A stretch of DNA of 64,000 bases from an uncultured Burkholderiales bacterium (GTDB lineage Bacteria; Pseudomonadota; Gammaproteobacteria; Burkholderiales; Burkholderiaceae_C): the NCBI GenBank assembly GCA_937873395.1, contig CALMYH010000034.1:1-64000 (forward strand), in the 5' to 3' direction. Shown here one piece after another: positions 11,781 through 20,870 of this stretch. Made by a program: the position numbers and the translations under genes. Under the pieces are notes generated by a model, which did no database searches, was not told where the DNA came from, and saw nothing but the letters and a program-made list of their open reading frames with translations. The stretch's first letter is position 1, and every line of letters starts with the position of its first letter.

Positions 11781-12866
11781 TCAGTGGCGGCGGGCAAAGT
11801 CCCAGGCCAGTTCGGCCAGCGGTCGGGCGCCGGCGGCCGAGGAAACGGCCTGCGCGCTGGAGGCAGTGCCTGTTTCAACGCGCTTGGCAATGCCTTGCAG
11901 GATGGCCGCCAGGCGGAACAGGTTGTAGGCCAGGTAGAAGTTCCAGTCGGCCTTGAGCTGCTCGGGCGTGGCAAATCCGGTGCGTTCGCAGTAGCGGGCG
12001 ATGTAGTCGGCCTCTTGCGGAATGCCCAGGGACTTCACGTCCAGGCCCCCGATGCCCCTGAAGGCGCCGGGAGGGATGTGCCAGGCCATGCAGTGGTAGC
12101 TGAAATCGGCCAGCGGATGCCCCAGGGTGGACAGCTCCCAGTCCAGAATGGCCAGCACCCGGGGCTCGCTCGGGTGGAACATCAGGTTGTCCAGCCGGTA
12201 GTCCCCATGCACGATGGACACCAGCGATTCGTCCCGTGCCATGGCCGGTATGTGTTCGGGCAGCCAGGCCATCAGTTCATCCATGGCCGGGATCGGCTGG
12301 GTGATCGAGGCCGTGTACTGCTTGCTCCAGCGACCGATCTGGCGCTCGAAGTAGTTGCCGGGCTTGCCGTAGTCTCCCAGGCCGATGTCGGCGGGCCGCA
12401 CCGAGTGCAACGCCGCCATCACCCGGTTCATCTCGTCGTAGATGGCACCGCGTTCCTCTCGGTTCAGGCCGGGCAGCGACTGGTCCCACATGACGCGACC
12501 TTCGACGCACTCCATGATGTAGAACGCGCGACCGATCACCGATTCGTCCTCGCACAGCACGTGCATCTGCGCCACGGGTACGGTCGTCTGCCGAAGGGCA
12601 CTCATGACGCGGAACTCGCGCTCGATGGCGTGCGCCGAGGGCAGCAGCTTGGCCACCGGGCCGGGCTTGGCCCGCATCACGTACCGGCGCACCGGCGTGA
12701 TCAGCTTATAGGTGGGGTTGGACTGCCCCCCCTTGAACATCTCGACGCTCAGCGGGCCCTGAAAGCCGTCGAGGTGTTGCGCCAGCCAGGTCTGCAGGGC
12801 CTGGACGTCGAAGGCGTGCTGCGCCGATACGGGCCGGGTGCCGGTGAATTGCTGGGTGTCGGTCAT
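11781..12866 (-). CDS. APH-family phosphotransferase (ACAD10/11 kinase-domain-like)
   Basis: A 361-residue aminoglycoside-phosphotransferase-fold protein (PF01636). Start chosen at ATG 12866 (MTDTQQFTG), where homology begins; the frame opens earlier. Visible motifs are [12 protein letters not shown] (nucleotide loop), the catalytic [14 protein letters not shown] and the metal-binding [16 protein letters not shown]. In mammals the fused ACAD10/11 kinase phosphorylates 4-hydroxyacyl-CoAs before dehydrogenation; the adjacent acyl-CoA dehydrogenase suggests the same two-step pathway here as two proteins. That role is inferred from context. It is not an antibiotic-resistance determinant by context. 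Confidence 0.9.
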   Translation of the reverse strand: MTDTQQFTGTRPVSAQHAFDVQALQTWLAQHLDGFQGPLSVEMFKGGQSNPTYKLITPVRRYVMRAKPGPVAKLLPSAHAIEREFRVMSALRQTTVPVAQMHVLCEDESVIGRAFYIMECVEGRVMWDQSLPGLNREERGAIYDEMNRVMAALHSVRPADIGLGDYGKPGNYFERQIGRWSKQYTASITQPIPAMDELMAWLPEHIPAMARDESLVSIVHGDYRLDNLMFHPSEPRVLAILDWELSTLGHPLADFSYHCMAWHIPPGAFRGIGGLDVKSLGIPQEADYIARYCERTGFATPEQLKADWNFYLAYNLFRLAAILQGIAKRVETGTASSAQAVSSAAGARPLAELAWDFARRH

Positions 12867-12984
12867 GGCGTGAGCAGTGAAGGTGGGTTTGCTTCCTTCG
12901 CGCGGGTGTGGCCACGCGCCGGAAGGCAGGGGACACACGCCGCCGCCGGCGCACACGGCGCCCGTGCCGATGACCGCGGTGACT

Positions 12985-13704
12985 TTACGACTCGGCTTCG
13001 GCGATGCGCATCAGCGCGGCCCGGTTGCGCACCACCAGGCCACCCTGTTCGATGCGGATGGCTTCTTCGCGCTCCATCGATTTGAGTTCCTGGTTGACCC
13101 GCTGGCGCGAAGCGCCCAGCAACTGGGCCAGCTCTTCCTGGGCCAGCTGCAGTCCGATGCGCATCTCGCTGCCATCGGACAGACAGGGCACACCGTAGCT
13201 GCGCACCAGGTGCAGCAGCTGTTTGGCCAGTCGCGCGCGCAGCGGCAGGGTGTTGAGGTCTTCGACCAGACCGAACAGCGTCCGGATGCGTCGCGCCTGA
13301 AGGCGCATCAGCGCCTCGTACAACTCGACGTGCATGGTCAGGATTTTCTGAAAATCGTTGCGCGACACGCACAGCAGCGTGGTGGCCCCGTGCGCATAGG
13401 CGTCGTGGGTCCGCTGGTCGCCGTCGAACATCGCCACGTCGCCGAACCACACGCCGGGCTCGACATAGGTGAGCGTGATCTGCTTGCCTGACAGCGAGGT
13501 CGAACTCACGCGCACCGCGCCCTTGGCCACCGCGGTCCACTCGGAGGGTGGATCGCCCCGGGCCACGATCAGGTCGCCGTCCTTGAACCGCTTGACGTAG
13601 GCGCATCGAAGAATATCGTGTCTCAATGATGGGGAAAGGCTGCCGAACCAGCGTCCGCTGTTGATCGACTCGCGCTCTTCCATTGTCAGAATGGGTTCGT
13701 CCAT
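12985..13704 (-). CDS. Crp/Fnr-family transcriptional regulator
   Basis: A 239-residue regulator starting at MDEPILTMEERESI (ATG 13704). The N-terminal cyclic-nucleotide-binding fold is at about residues 25-140 (FKDGDLIVARGDPPSEW; VEPGVWFGDVAMFDG), with a C-terminal winged helix (QLAQEELAQLLGASRQRVNQELKSMEREEAI). The Fnr-type N-terminal cysteine cluster is absent, so it is not an O2-sensing iron-sulfur Fnr; effector unknown. It sits between two acyl-CoA catabolism gene groups, on the same strand as both, and could regulate either. Confidence 0.9.
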   Translation of the reverse strand: MDEPILTMEERESINSGRWFGSLSPSLRHDILRCAYVKRFKDGDLIVARGDPPSEWTAVAKGAVRVSSTSLSGKQITLTYVEPGVWFGDVAMFDGDQRTHDAYAHGATTLLCVSRNDFQKILTMHVELYEALMRLQARRIRTLFGLVEDLNTLPLRARLAKQLLHLVRSYGVPCLSDGSEMRIGLQLAQEELAQLLGASRQRVNQELKSMEREEAIRIEQGGLVVRNRAALMRIAEAES

Positions 13705-13822
13705 GGGCTGTCTTTTGAGTGACTGGTTTGGCCCGCATTGTCGCCACAGGGACGCCAGCGGGGCACAGGGTTTGCCTGAGGCTTGGGCATGCGGTCCGCC
13801 AGCCGCCAGGCTGGCGGGCGCG

Positions 13823-14602
13823 TCAGCGGTAGGCCGGTGTGCGTTTTTCGATGAAGGCCGAGATGCCTTCACCGGCATTCGGGTGGTGCAGGTTGCGAAC
13901 GAAATGGTCGCGTTCGGCGACCAGTTGCGCGTGCAGGGGCTGGTTGTGGGCCTCGTTGGCCAGTTCCTTGATGCTGGCCATGGCATTCGGTGCGCGGGCG
14001 TTGAGCTGTTCGGCCCACGCCAGGGCGTCGGTCAGGGCCTGACCCGCAGCACTGATGCGGGAAACCACGCCCAGCTGCTGCAGGCGGGGGGCGTCGATGC
14101 GTTCGCCACCCATGAGCAGCTGCATCGCGGTGCTGCGGGGCAGCGATCGCAACAGGCTCCAGGTCGCTCCGCCGTCTGGCGACAGGGCCACGTTGACATA
14201 GGCCATCACAAACACGCTGTCCTGGGCGGCCACCATCAGGTCGCAGGCCAGCGCCAGCGAGAAGCCGGCGCCAGCGCAGGAGCCCTCGATGGCGGCCAGG
14301 ACCGGTTTGGGAAACGAGCGGATGCTGTCGATCCAGCTGTGCAGGCCGTCGATGCTGTCGGCCTGCACCTGGGGATCCAGCTGCCGGTTGGCCTGCAGTC
14401 GCTGCAGGTTGCCGCCCGCACAGAAATGGCGCCCCTCTCCGGTGATGACCACGCTGCGGATGTCACGGCTGTTTTCGGCGGCGGTGAGCGCCTCGACGCC
14501 AGCGACGTAGATGTCCGGTCCGAGGGCGTTGCGGTGCTCCGGGTTGCTGATGGTCAGCACCATCGTCTGCCCGTGTGTATGGCTTTTGAGGCTGGCCGTC
14601 AT
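13823..14602 (-). CDS. Enoyl-CoA hydratase/isomerase family protein
   Basis: A 259-residue crotonase-fold protein starting at MTASLKSHTHGQTM (ATG 14602). Oxyanion-hole segments are visible (HFCAGGNLQRLQ; AAIEGSCAGAGFSLALACDL), as is the family YVNVALSPDGGATWSLLRSLP block. This subgroup is sometimes named alternative oxepin-CoA hydrolase; the name is not supported by sequence alone. It begins two bases after the stop of the 3-hydroxyacyl-CoA dehydrogenase gene, so the two form an operon catalysing successive beta-oxidation steps. Confidence 0.9.
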   Translation of the reverse strand: MTASLKSHTHGQTMVLTISNPEHRNALGPDIYVAGVEALTAAENSRDIRSVVITGEGRHFCAGGNLQRLQANRQLDPQVQADSIDGLHSWIDSIRSFPKPVLAAIEGSCAGAGFSLALACDLMVAAQDSVFVMAYVNVALSPDGGATWSLLRSLPRSTAMQLLMGGERIDAPRLQQLGVVSRISAAGQALTDALAWAEQLNARAPNAMASIKELANEAHNQPLHAQLVAERDHFVRNLHHPNAGEGISAFIEKRTPAYR

Positions 14603-14604
14603 GC

Positions 14605-16125
14605 TCAGGCCTCCTCGTGGGTGAGGCTCAGGCCGAGTGCGCCCCGCCGCCGCAGCCAGGGGGAGGGACGGTAGCGCGGGTCGCCGTAGACCGTCTGCAT
14701 GTTGAACAGGATCTCCAGCACGTTGGCCGGGCCGATCCGGTCGCCCATGGCCAGCGGACCCATGGGGTATCCCAGGCCCAGCGTGACCGCCAGCTCCAGG
14801 TCGGACGGGCTGCAGACACCTTGCTGGCACATGTCGGCGGCGATGTTCACGATGGTCGCCACCACGCGCTGGGTCACGAAGCCCCCGCTGTCGCGGATCA
14901 CGCTGACCGCCTTGCCGTCCCGGGCGAACAAGGCATGGGCCGCATCGCGCATGTCGCTGCGAGTGGCTGGGTTCGTGGCCAGCACCCGGCGCCGCGTGGC
15001 CTTGTCGTCCAGCATCATGTCGATGCCGATGGTGCGTGCCGGGTCCAGGCGCTCGACGGCTGCCAGGGTGGTCACATCCAGGCCCAGCGGAGCCACCAGG
15101 ATCAGTGCGGCGGAAGAGGGCGCTGCGGCGGTTTCGATCGAGGCACCCAGATCCTTGAGCAGCTGGTACAGCTCCTGGCGCCGGGCCGCCTTGGGCGACA
15201 CCCAGACCGGCGGTAGCGTGTCCATCCTTGGCACCGGGGGTTCCGGCGGCACCTGCGCCACACCGTCGGTGTAAGCGTAAAAGCCGTCGCCGACCTTCTT
15301 GCCCACCACACCGCCGGCCAGCCGTTGTGCGGTGATCACGCTGGGCCGGTAGCGCGGCTCATCGTAGTACTGGCGGTAGATCGACTCCATCACCGGATGC
15401 GAGACGTCCAGGGCGGTCAGGTCCATCAGCTCGAACGGGCCGAGGCGAAAGCCCATCTGGTCCTTGAGGATGCGGTCGATGGTGACGAAGTCGGCCACGC
15501 GCTCGCCCGCCACCCGCAGGGCCTCGGTGCCGTAGCCCCGCCCGGCGTGATTGACGATAAAGCCGGGCGTGTCCTGTGCCGATACCGGGGTATGACCGAA
15601 CTGGCGGCTGTAGGCTGCGAGCTGGTCACAGACCTGCGGGCTTGTCTTGAGGCCCGCAATGACCTCGACCACCCGCATCAGGGGAACAGGATTGAAGAAA
15701 TGGAAACCGGCAAGCCGGGCAGGGTGCTGCAAGGCCGCTCCGATGGCCGTCACCGACAGCGACGAGGTGTTGGTGGCCAGCACCGCGTCCACTCGCACGA
15801 TGCTTTCAAGCTGCCTGAACAGTTGCTGCTTGACATCGAGCCGTTCGACAATGGCCTCGACCACCAGATCGCATGCCGCCAGGTCTTCCAGGCGATCGGC
15901 CAGCGTCAGGCGCGCCAGCAGGTCCGCCATGGCGGCCGAATCGAGCTTGCCCTTCTCGAGCAGCTTTTGCCACGTTCCGGCGAGTGCCTCACGGGCTTTC
16001 AGGGCCGCACCGGGTTGGGCGTCGAAAAGCACGACCCGGCTGCCCGCCTGTGCAGCCATCTGGGCAATGCCCCGCCCCATGGCACCCGTGCCGACAACAC
16101 CACAGATTTGATAAACAGTTTGCAT
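14605..16125 (-). CDS. 3-hydroxyacyl-CoA dehydrogenase (two-domain, PaaH-like)
   Basis: A 506-residue NAD-dependent dehydrogenase starting at ATG 16125 (MQTVYQICGVVGTGAMG). The N-terminal Rossmann fold carries GVVGTGAMGRGIAQ; the catalytic region has FHFFNPVPLMRVVEVI and TPGFIVNHAGRGY. A C-terminal second dehydrogenase-type helical domain follows (GGFVTQRVVATIVNIAADM; GLGYPMGPLAMGDRIG), giving the ~500-residue length of PaaH/PaaC-type enzymes. The frame is open far upstream through the antisense of the fimV-like gene, but homology starts at MQTVYQ. First gene of a two-gene operon. Confidence 0.93.
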   Translation of the reverse strand: MQTVYQICGVVGTGAMGRGIAQMAAQAGSRVVLFDAQPGAALKAREALAGTWQKLLEKGKLDSAAMADLLARLTLADRLEDLAACDLVVEAIVERLDVKQQLFRQLESIVRVDAVLATNTSSLSVTAIGAALQHPARLAGFHFFNPVPLMRVVEVIAGLKTSPQVCDQLAAYSRQFGHTPVSAQDTPGFIVNHAGRGYGTEALRVAGERVADFVTIDRILKDQMGFRLGPFELMDLTALDVSHPVMESIYRQYYDEPRYRPSVITAQRLAGGVVGKKVGDGFYAYTDGVAQVPPEPPVPRMDTLPPVWVSPKAARRQELYQLLKDLGASIETAAAPSSAALILVAPLGLDVTTLAAVERLDPARTIGIDMMLDDKATRRRVLATNPATRSDMRDAAHALFARDGKAVSVIRDSGGFVTQRVVATIVNIAADMCQQGVCSPSDLELAVTLGLGYPMGPLAMGDRIGPANVLEILFNMQTVYGDPRYRPSPWLRRRGALGLSLTHEEA

Positions 16126-16201
16126 ATGGAAGACTTGTTTGCCGGGTGCTGCGAATTTGGTATGACAAAATGTTGCACCGAAGGATGTAAGGGAAACTGA
16201 C

Positions 16202-18352
16202 GTGCGCCAATTCTGGTTGGGCTGTATTTTGCTATCAACTGCCGTCAGCGGTTGGGCGGTGACACTCGGGCGCCACAGCGGAGCGGCCCTGATCGGTCGC
16301 CCGCTGGACATTCGCGCCCAGGTTCTGCTGGCGCCGGGCGAGGATGCGGCGGCCTTGTGCCTGGCTGCCGACGTGTTGTACGGTGACGTCCAGGTCGGGG
16401 GGGTGCGGACCCAGGTCATGCAGAGCACCCCTGGCGCCGACGTTTTCCTTCGTATCCAGACTTCCCAACCGGTCAACGAACCCATTGTGACCGTTTTTGT
16501 GCGGGCCGGCTGCCAGTCACCGTTCACCCGCCGGTATGTGCTGCTGGCCGATCCGGAGTCTGAGCCCGCCCCAGCCACGGTGCCGGCCGCCAGCCCGGGG
16601 TCCGGGGCTCTGCCTCTGGTGTCGGGACCCGGTTCCTCGACGGCCGGATCCGGGAATGGCTCTGCGTCTTCGGTGTCGGTCGGGGGCGCGGAGAGGGCCG
16701 AGAGCAGCTCCGGCGCATCGACTGTCCCGGCCTCGGGTGCCCCTGTGCCTCGTCCCGCCCCCCGGTTGACGCCCCCGCGCCCGGCGACGGCTGCGGCGCC
16801 CAGCGTGGTGCGCCGATCGATGCCGCCAGCCGCGGCGCCGGCCGGCCCGAGGCTGCAGCTCGATCCGGTGGACCTGGTGAGCCTGCCGATCGACCGGGAT
16901 CCGGTGCTGCGCTTGTCCATGACTCTGCTGAGCGAGCCGGCGACTTCCGAGGAAGCCCGTCAGGCAGCCGGTCTGCTGTGGAAGGCCCTGAATGCGTCTC
17001 CCGAGGAGTTGATGCGGGACGCCCAGAAGATGGCCGTGCTGGAGGCCGAAGCGCAGGGGCTGAGGCAAGAGGAAGCCCGCAACCGGGCCCTGATTGCCGA
17101 CCTGCAAGCCCGACTCGACGAGGCGGGGCAACGCAACTGGCTGGTGTACGGTCTGGGCTTGCTCCTCTTGCTGAGCCTGCTGGCCCTGGCGGTGCTGATG
17201 CGCAAGCGTCGCACCGAGGCGCGTGACACGGCCCGTTCCAAGGCCTGGTGGAACGAAGAAGTGGCCCAACGCCCCTTGACCGGAGGCTCCGCCGCCTCTC
17301 CCGCTGTCGGCGTGGCCTCGACAGCATCCGACGTCGACATCGACCTCGATCTGGCTGCGGCTTCCGACTTTCAGGGGAGCTCAACTTCCCTGACCCCCTT
17401 GAGCGAACCGGGATCTTTGAACGCAGAGGCTCGCACTGCCAGCCAGAAAGGGGGCCACCGCGACTTCGCGCCGAGCGCGCTGGGTGTCTCCCGTTCGGTG
17501 GCTACCGAAGAGCTGTTCGATGTTCAGCAGCAGGCCGACTTCTTCATCTCCCTGGGCGAGGACGAACAGGCAATCCAGATCCTCCGGAACCACCTGGCAG
17601 AAAGCCAGGAGCCCAGCCCGCTGGCCTTCCTCGACCTGCTCAGCCTCTATCACCGCCTGGGCCGTCGGGAGGACTACGAGGCCCTGCGCAACCGTTTCAA
17701 TGAGGTGTGCAACGCGGGCGCTCCCCGTTTCGACCAGTACAGCGACCGGAGTCTGGGCCTTGAAGGTTACGAGACCGCCATGGGCCGCATCCAGGCACTG
17801 TGGCCGCAGCCCCGGGTGCTGGACGTGATTGAGCAGTCGATCTTTCGCGATCCGAACGACGTGGACGGCGAAGTCTTCGATCTGGAAGCCTATCGCGAGC
17901 TCCTGTTGCTTCATGCCCTGGCCAAGGAGATCATCCGCAAGGAGGTCGTGGAGGCGTCGGGTGGCGAGCCGTCCCGGGCCGGGTTCAGCCACACCAAGAT
18001 CCAGCCGCTCAAGGCGGCGGGAGCGGCCGCCGGGGGCCTGGGCGCACCGACGCAGCCGCAGGACGTTCCGCCTGCCTCGCCCAATCTCGGACTGGATGTC
18101 GATCTCGACGAACTGGCCGAGTTGTCGGCGTTCGAAGCTTCGCTGCCCGATGTATCGGTGAAGGTCGAGCCCACGGCCAGGACCGGTGGTGCCGGCGGTC
18201 GGAACGACCCCGTGATCCCGAGCAACCTGATTGATTTCGAGGTGCTGGATTTCCTGCACTCGGCCAGGCATGAGGGCGCTGCGGGCAGCGGAGAGCGGGA
18301 CCCGAACGAACAGCCCGCCGCCGATCAGGACAAGGGGCAAGACCGGTCCTGA
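16202..18352 (+). CDS. FimV/TspA-like membrane protein with C-terminal TPR region
   Basis: A 716-residue protein from GTG 16202 (AGGGAA ribosome site). An N-terminal signal sequence leads into a FimV-type N-terminal domain (LGRHSGAALIGRPLDIRAQVLL), then a Pro/Ala/Ser-rich stretch at about 120-225. A short coiled coil (AQGLRQEEARNRALIADLQARL) precedes one transmembrane helix near 315-335, followed by an acidic cytoplasmic region with TPR-like repeats (EDEQAIQILRNHLAES; LAFLDLLSLYHRLGRREDYEALRNRF). FimV/HubP/TspA proteins organise the cell pole and type IV pili. No obvious LysM motif is seen. Monocistronic. Confidence 0.8.
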   Translation: MRQFWLGCILLSTAVSGWAVTLGRHSGAALIGRPLDIRAQVLLAPGEDAAALCLAADVLYGDVQVGGVRTQVMQSTPGADVFLRIQTSQPVNEPIVTVFVRAGCQSPFTRRYVLLADPESEPAPATVPAASPGSGALPLVSGPGSSTAGSGNGSASSVSVGGAERAESSSGASTVPASGAPVPRPAPRLTPPRPATAAAPSVVRRSMPPAAAPAGPRLQLDPVDLVSLPIDRDPVLRLSMTLLSEPATSEEARQAAGLLWKALNASPEELMRDAQKMAVLEAEAQGLRQEEARNRALIADLQARLDEAGQRNWLVYGLGLLLLLSLLALAVLMRKRRTEARDTARSKAWWNEEVAQRPLTGGSAASPAVGVASTASDVDIDLDLAAASDFQGSSTSLTPLSEPGSLNAEARTASQKGGHRDFAPSALGVSRSVATEELFDVQQQADFFISLGEDEQAIQILRNHLAESQEPSPLAFLDLLSLYHRLGRREDYEALRNRFNEVCNAGAPRFDQYSDRSLGLEGYETAMGRIQALWPQPRVLDVIEQSIFRDPNDVDGEVFDLEAYRELLLLHALAKEIIRKEVVEASGGEPSRAGFSHTKIQPLKAAGAAAGGLGAPTQPQDVPPASPNLGLDVDLDELAELSAFEASLPDVSVKVEPTARTGGAGGRNDPVIPSNLIDFEVLDFLHSARHEGAAGSGERDPNEQPAADQDKGQDRS

Positions 18353-18360
18353 GGCACCGA

Positions 18361-19368
18361 TCAGCGCCTGACCTGCAGCGCGCCAGGATTCACGATGTTG
18401 GTGGGCGTACCCTTGATGAAATTGACCACGTTGTCGAAGGCCGACGAAAAATAGGTTTCGTAGCTGTCCTGCTCCACGTAGCCGATGTGGGGCGTGCAGA
18501 TGCAATTTTCCAGTCGCAGCAAGGCGTGGCCCTGCAGGATGGGCTCCGACTCGAACACGTCCACCGCAGCCATCCCTGGCCGCCCGCGGTTGAGCGCCGC
18601 CAGCAGGGCTTCCGGCTCCAGCAACTCGGCGCGCGATGTGTTCACCAGCAGGGCTGTGGGTTTCATCATGGACAGGTCATCCAGGGTGATTGATCCCGCA
18701 TTGCGCTCACTCAACCTCAGGTGCAGACTCAGCACGTCCGACTCGGCAAACAGCGCCGCCCGGCTGGCTGCCAGTTCGAAACCATCGGCGGCAGCGCTGG
18801 CGCGGGTCTCTTCACTGCCCCAGACGATGACCCGCATGCCGAAGGCACGCCCGTAGGTGGCCACCAGCCGGCCGATCCGGCCATAGCTCCAGACGCCCAG
18901 GGTTCTGCCGCGCAGGACCATGCCGATGCCGAAGTTGGTCGGCATGGCCGATGACTTCAGCCCCGACTGCTGCCAGGCGCCGTGTTTGAGGTTGGACACG
19001 TACTGAGGGATTCGCCGCATGGCCGCCATGATCAGGGCCCAGGTCAGTTCGGCGGTGGCAAAGGGCAGTCCGGTCCCTTCGGCGATCGCGATGCCGCGCT
19101 CGGTGCAGGCGTGAACGTCGATGTGGCCGCCGACCCGGCCTGTCTGGGCGATCAGCTTGAGTCGGGGCAGTTTCTCCACCAGCTGTCGGGTGATCGCCGT
19201 GCGTTCCCGAATCAGCACCAGAACGTCGGCGTCGCGCAGCCGGATCGACAACTGTCCGACCCCTTTGACTGTGTTGGTGAACACCTTGGCAGGGTAGGGC
19301 TCGAGTTTGTCGGCGCAACGCAGCTTTCGGACCGCGTCCTGGTAGTCATCCAGAATAACGATGTTCAT
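18361..19368 (-). CDS. D-2-hydroxyacid dehydrogenase family protein
   Basis: A 335-residue NAD(P)-dependent dehydrogenase. Start taken at ATG 19368 (MNIVILDDYQDAVRKL); an upstream in-frame ATG at 19398 lies in a hairpin. The NAD loop is atypical, with VWSYGRIGR instead of GxGxxG. The catalytic Arg (LLVNTSRAELLE), Glu (DVFESEP) and His (CTPHIGY) are all present. The family includes phosphoglycerate and formate dehydrogenases; the substrate is not predictable. It converges on the fimV-like gene, eight bases between stops. Confidence 0.88.
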   Translation of the reverse strand: MNIVILDDYQDAVRKLRCADKLEPYPAKVFTNTVKGVGQLSIRLRDADVLVLIRERTAITRQLVEKLPRLKLIAQTGRVGGHIDVHACTERGIAIAEGTGLPFATAELTWALIMAAMRRIPQYVSNLKHGAWQQSGLKSSAMPTNFGIGMVLRGRTLGVWSYGRIGRLVATYGRAFGMRVIVWGSEETRASAAADGFELAASRAALFAESDVLSLHLRLSERNAGSITLDDLSMMKPTALLVNTSRAELLEPEALLAALNRGRPGMAAVDVFESEPILQGHALLRLENCICTPHIGYVEQDSYETYFSSAFDNVVNFIKGTPTNIVNPGALQVRR

Positions 19369-19396
19369 GGCGCTATTGTGCCCCGAAGGCATGTTC

Positions 19397-19418
19397 ATGC
19401 CCGGCGAAAGCCGGGCAT
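19397..19418. other. Perfect hairpin with GAAA loop upstream of the 2-hydroxyacid dehydrogenase gene
   Basis: ATGCCCGGC-GAAA-GCCGGGCAT, 9-bp perfect stem with a four-base loop, 29 bases upstream of ATG 19368. There is no U-tract, so it is probably not a terminator; it may be an operator or a structured leader. An alternative start codon (19398) falls in its stem. Confidence 0.4.
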
Positions 19419-19563
19419 CACTTGCTCATCCCGGAGGATGCAGGGGGCACGCGTTGACAATCTCCGCGGAGGTCGGAGGCCGCGACCAAGAGGTCTCGGA
19501 GTGCGGGGGCGATCGCGGCAGGCTCCCTGCAAGGGCCTGCCGATGCCGCTGTCCGGTCGCTGG

Positions 19564-19956
19564 TCAGCCGCGTCCGTTGCCCTGACGCGCTTCGAGTGCG
19601 GCCAGCCGATCAAGCTCGGCACAGACATCGCTCATGCGACCCGAGATCACCAGACGGGTGTTTCCGGCGCCCGGCAGCAGCAGCTCCGCCCGTCGGCTGA
19701 TGCGCACAGGTGGCACACCAGATTGGCCCACACGCTGCGGCGCACACGGGCGATCGCAGGCTCCATCGTGCGTCGCTGGCGGATCGTCGGCGGTGGTCAG
19801 TCGCCGGAGTCCGCGACGGCACGCCTGCGCAATCAGCCCGAACGGGCGCTGCCACCAGTCGAGCGAGGTCCGATGGGGCGGCCATGTGTGCGGAGGCCAG
19901 GATTCGAGAACGACGAGCGGCTGGCGCCAGGAGCTGTTGTGCAAACGGATTCCCAT
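19564..19956 (-). CDS. Small conserved hypothetical protein next to lexA
   Basis: A 130-residue protein starting at ATG 19956, with GGAG six bases before it. The C-terminal end (NTRLVISGRMSDVCAELDRLAALEARQ) looks like a genuine conserved amphipathic segment; the middle is Arg/Pro-rich. No signal peptide or membrane segment. I do not recognise a domain. It lies 143 bases downstream of lexA on the same strand, so it could be under LexA control by read-through. Confidence 0.6.
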   Translation of the reverse strand: MGIRLHNSSWRQPLVVLESWPPHTWPPHRTSLDWWQRPFGLIAQACRRGLRRLTTADDPPATHDGACDRPCAPQRVGQSGVPPVRISRRAELLLPGAGNTRLVISGRMSDVCAELDRLAALEARQGNGRG

Positions 19957-20099
19957 GTGAAACTCCAATGGTTGGGGTTGGACACAGGCAGGATTGCTCG
20001 GTAGTCACTCGCGCAGGGATGGCCTCTGCCGTGCGTGTGCACATCGGGACAGGAAACCATCGCCCGCCACCCGCGCAGGTGACGCTGAACCGCCATGGT

Positions 20100-20786
20100 T
20101 CAGAGTTGAAAGCTGTTGCGTATCAGGCCTACGGCCAGGCCTTCGATCTCGAAGGACTGGCCAGGGGTGACCACAATGGTGGGGTAGTCGGGGTTTTCTG
20201 CCTGCAGCTCGACATGGTCCGGGCGGCGCATGAAGCGCTTGACGGTCACTTCCTCGCCCAGCCGGGCGACGACAATCTGGCCGTTGCGGGCATCCTTGGT
20301 GGACTGGACGGCGAGCAGATCGCCGTCAAGGATGCCGGCGTCGCGCATCGACATGCCCCGCACGCGCAGCAGGTAGTCCGGCGTCTGCCGGAACAGGTGC
20401 CGCTCGACCTGAAAGCTCTGGTCGATGTGTTCCTGGGCCAGAATGGGGGAGCCGGCCGCCACCCGCCCGATCAGCGGAAGCACCAGCTGGGACAGGTCGG
20501 GCAGCGGCAGTGTAAGCTGCCGGGAACGCTCGGCGTTGATCGACTGCAGGTCGGCGCTGCGCAAGCGGATACCGCGGGAGGTGCCGCCGACCAGTTCGAT
20601 CACACCTTTGCGGGCCAGGGCCTGCAGGTGTTCTTCGGCCGCATTGGCCGACCTGAAGCCCATTTCGCGGGCGATTTCCGCACGGGTCGGAGGGGCGCCG
20701 GTGCGGGAGACCGTGCACTGGATCAGCTCCAGAATCTGCTGCTGGCGTGCGGTGAGTTTGGGCGATGGCTGAAGGTTGTCGAGCAT
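20100..20786 (-). CDS. lexA: LexA repressor
   Basis: A 228-residue SOS repressor from ATG 20786, with GAGG five bases upstream (an in-frame GTG lies two codons earlier). The N-terminal winged helix ([40 protein letters not shown]) is followed by the Ala-Gly self-cleavage site in GRVAAGSP. The catalytic Ser in [11 protein letters not shown] and Lys in VTVKRFMRR are present. Two SOS-type boxes sit just upstream, consistent with autoregulation. Divergent from an asparaginase gene. Confidence 0.97.
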   Translation of the reverse strand: MLDNLQPSPKLTARQQQILELIQCTVSRTGAPPTRAEIAREMGFRSANAAEEHLQALARKGVIELVGGTSRGIRLRSADLQSINAERSRQLTLPLPDLSQLVLPLIGRVAAGSPILAQEHIDQSFQVERHLFRQTPDYLLRVRGMSMRDAGILDGDLLAVQSTKDARNGQIVVARLGEEVTVKRFMRRPDHVELQAENPDYPTIVVTPGQSFEIEGLAVGLIRNSFQL

Positions 20787-20818
20787 GAGCACCTCGTCGG
20801 TCGGACTGCGATGAATAT

Positions 20819-20853
20819 CTGTTTTTTCATCCAGTAACTGTATTTTTATTCAG
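20819..20853. promoter_or_regulatory. Two tandem SOS boxes (LexA sites) in the lexA / asparaginase intergenic region
   Basis: CTGT-N8-CCAG at 20819-20834 and CTGT-N8-TCAG at 20838-20853, each one base from the CTGT-N8-ACAG consensus of beta- and gammaproteobacteria and very AT-rich in the centre. They lie 33-67 bases upstream of the lexA ATG and up to 18 bases before the divergent asparaginase start, so LexA could affect both genes. Confidence 0.75.
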
Positions 20854-20870
20854 CTTGGAGTTTTTTGCAA

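Noticed and set aside
11781-12866. Aminoglycoside resistance gene
   Set aside because: The APH fold is shared, but the sequence and the adjacent acyl-CoA dehydrogenase fit the ACAD10/11-type metabolic kinase group.
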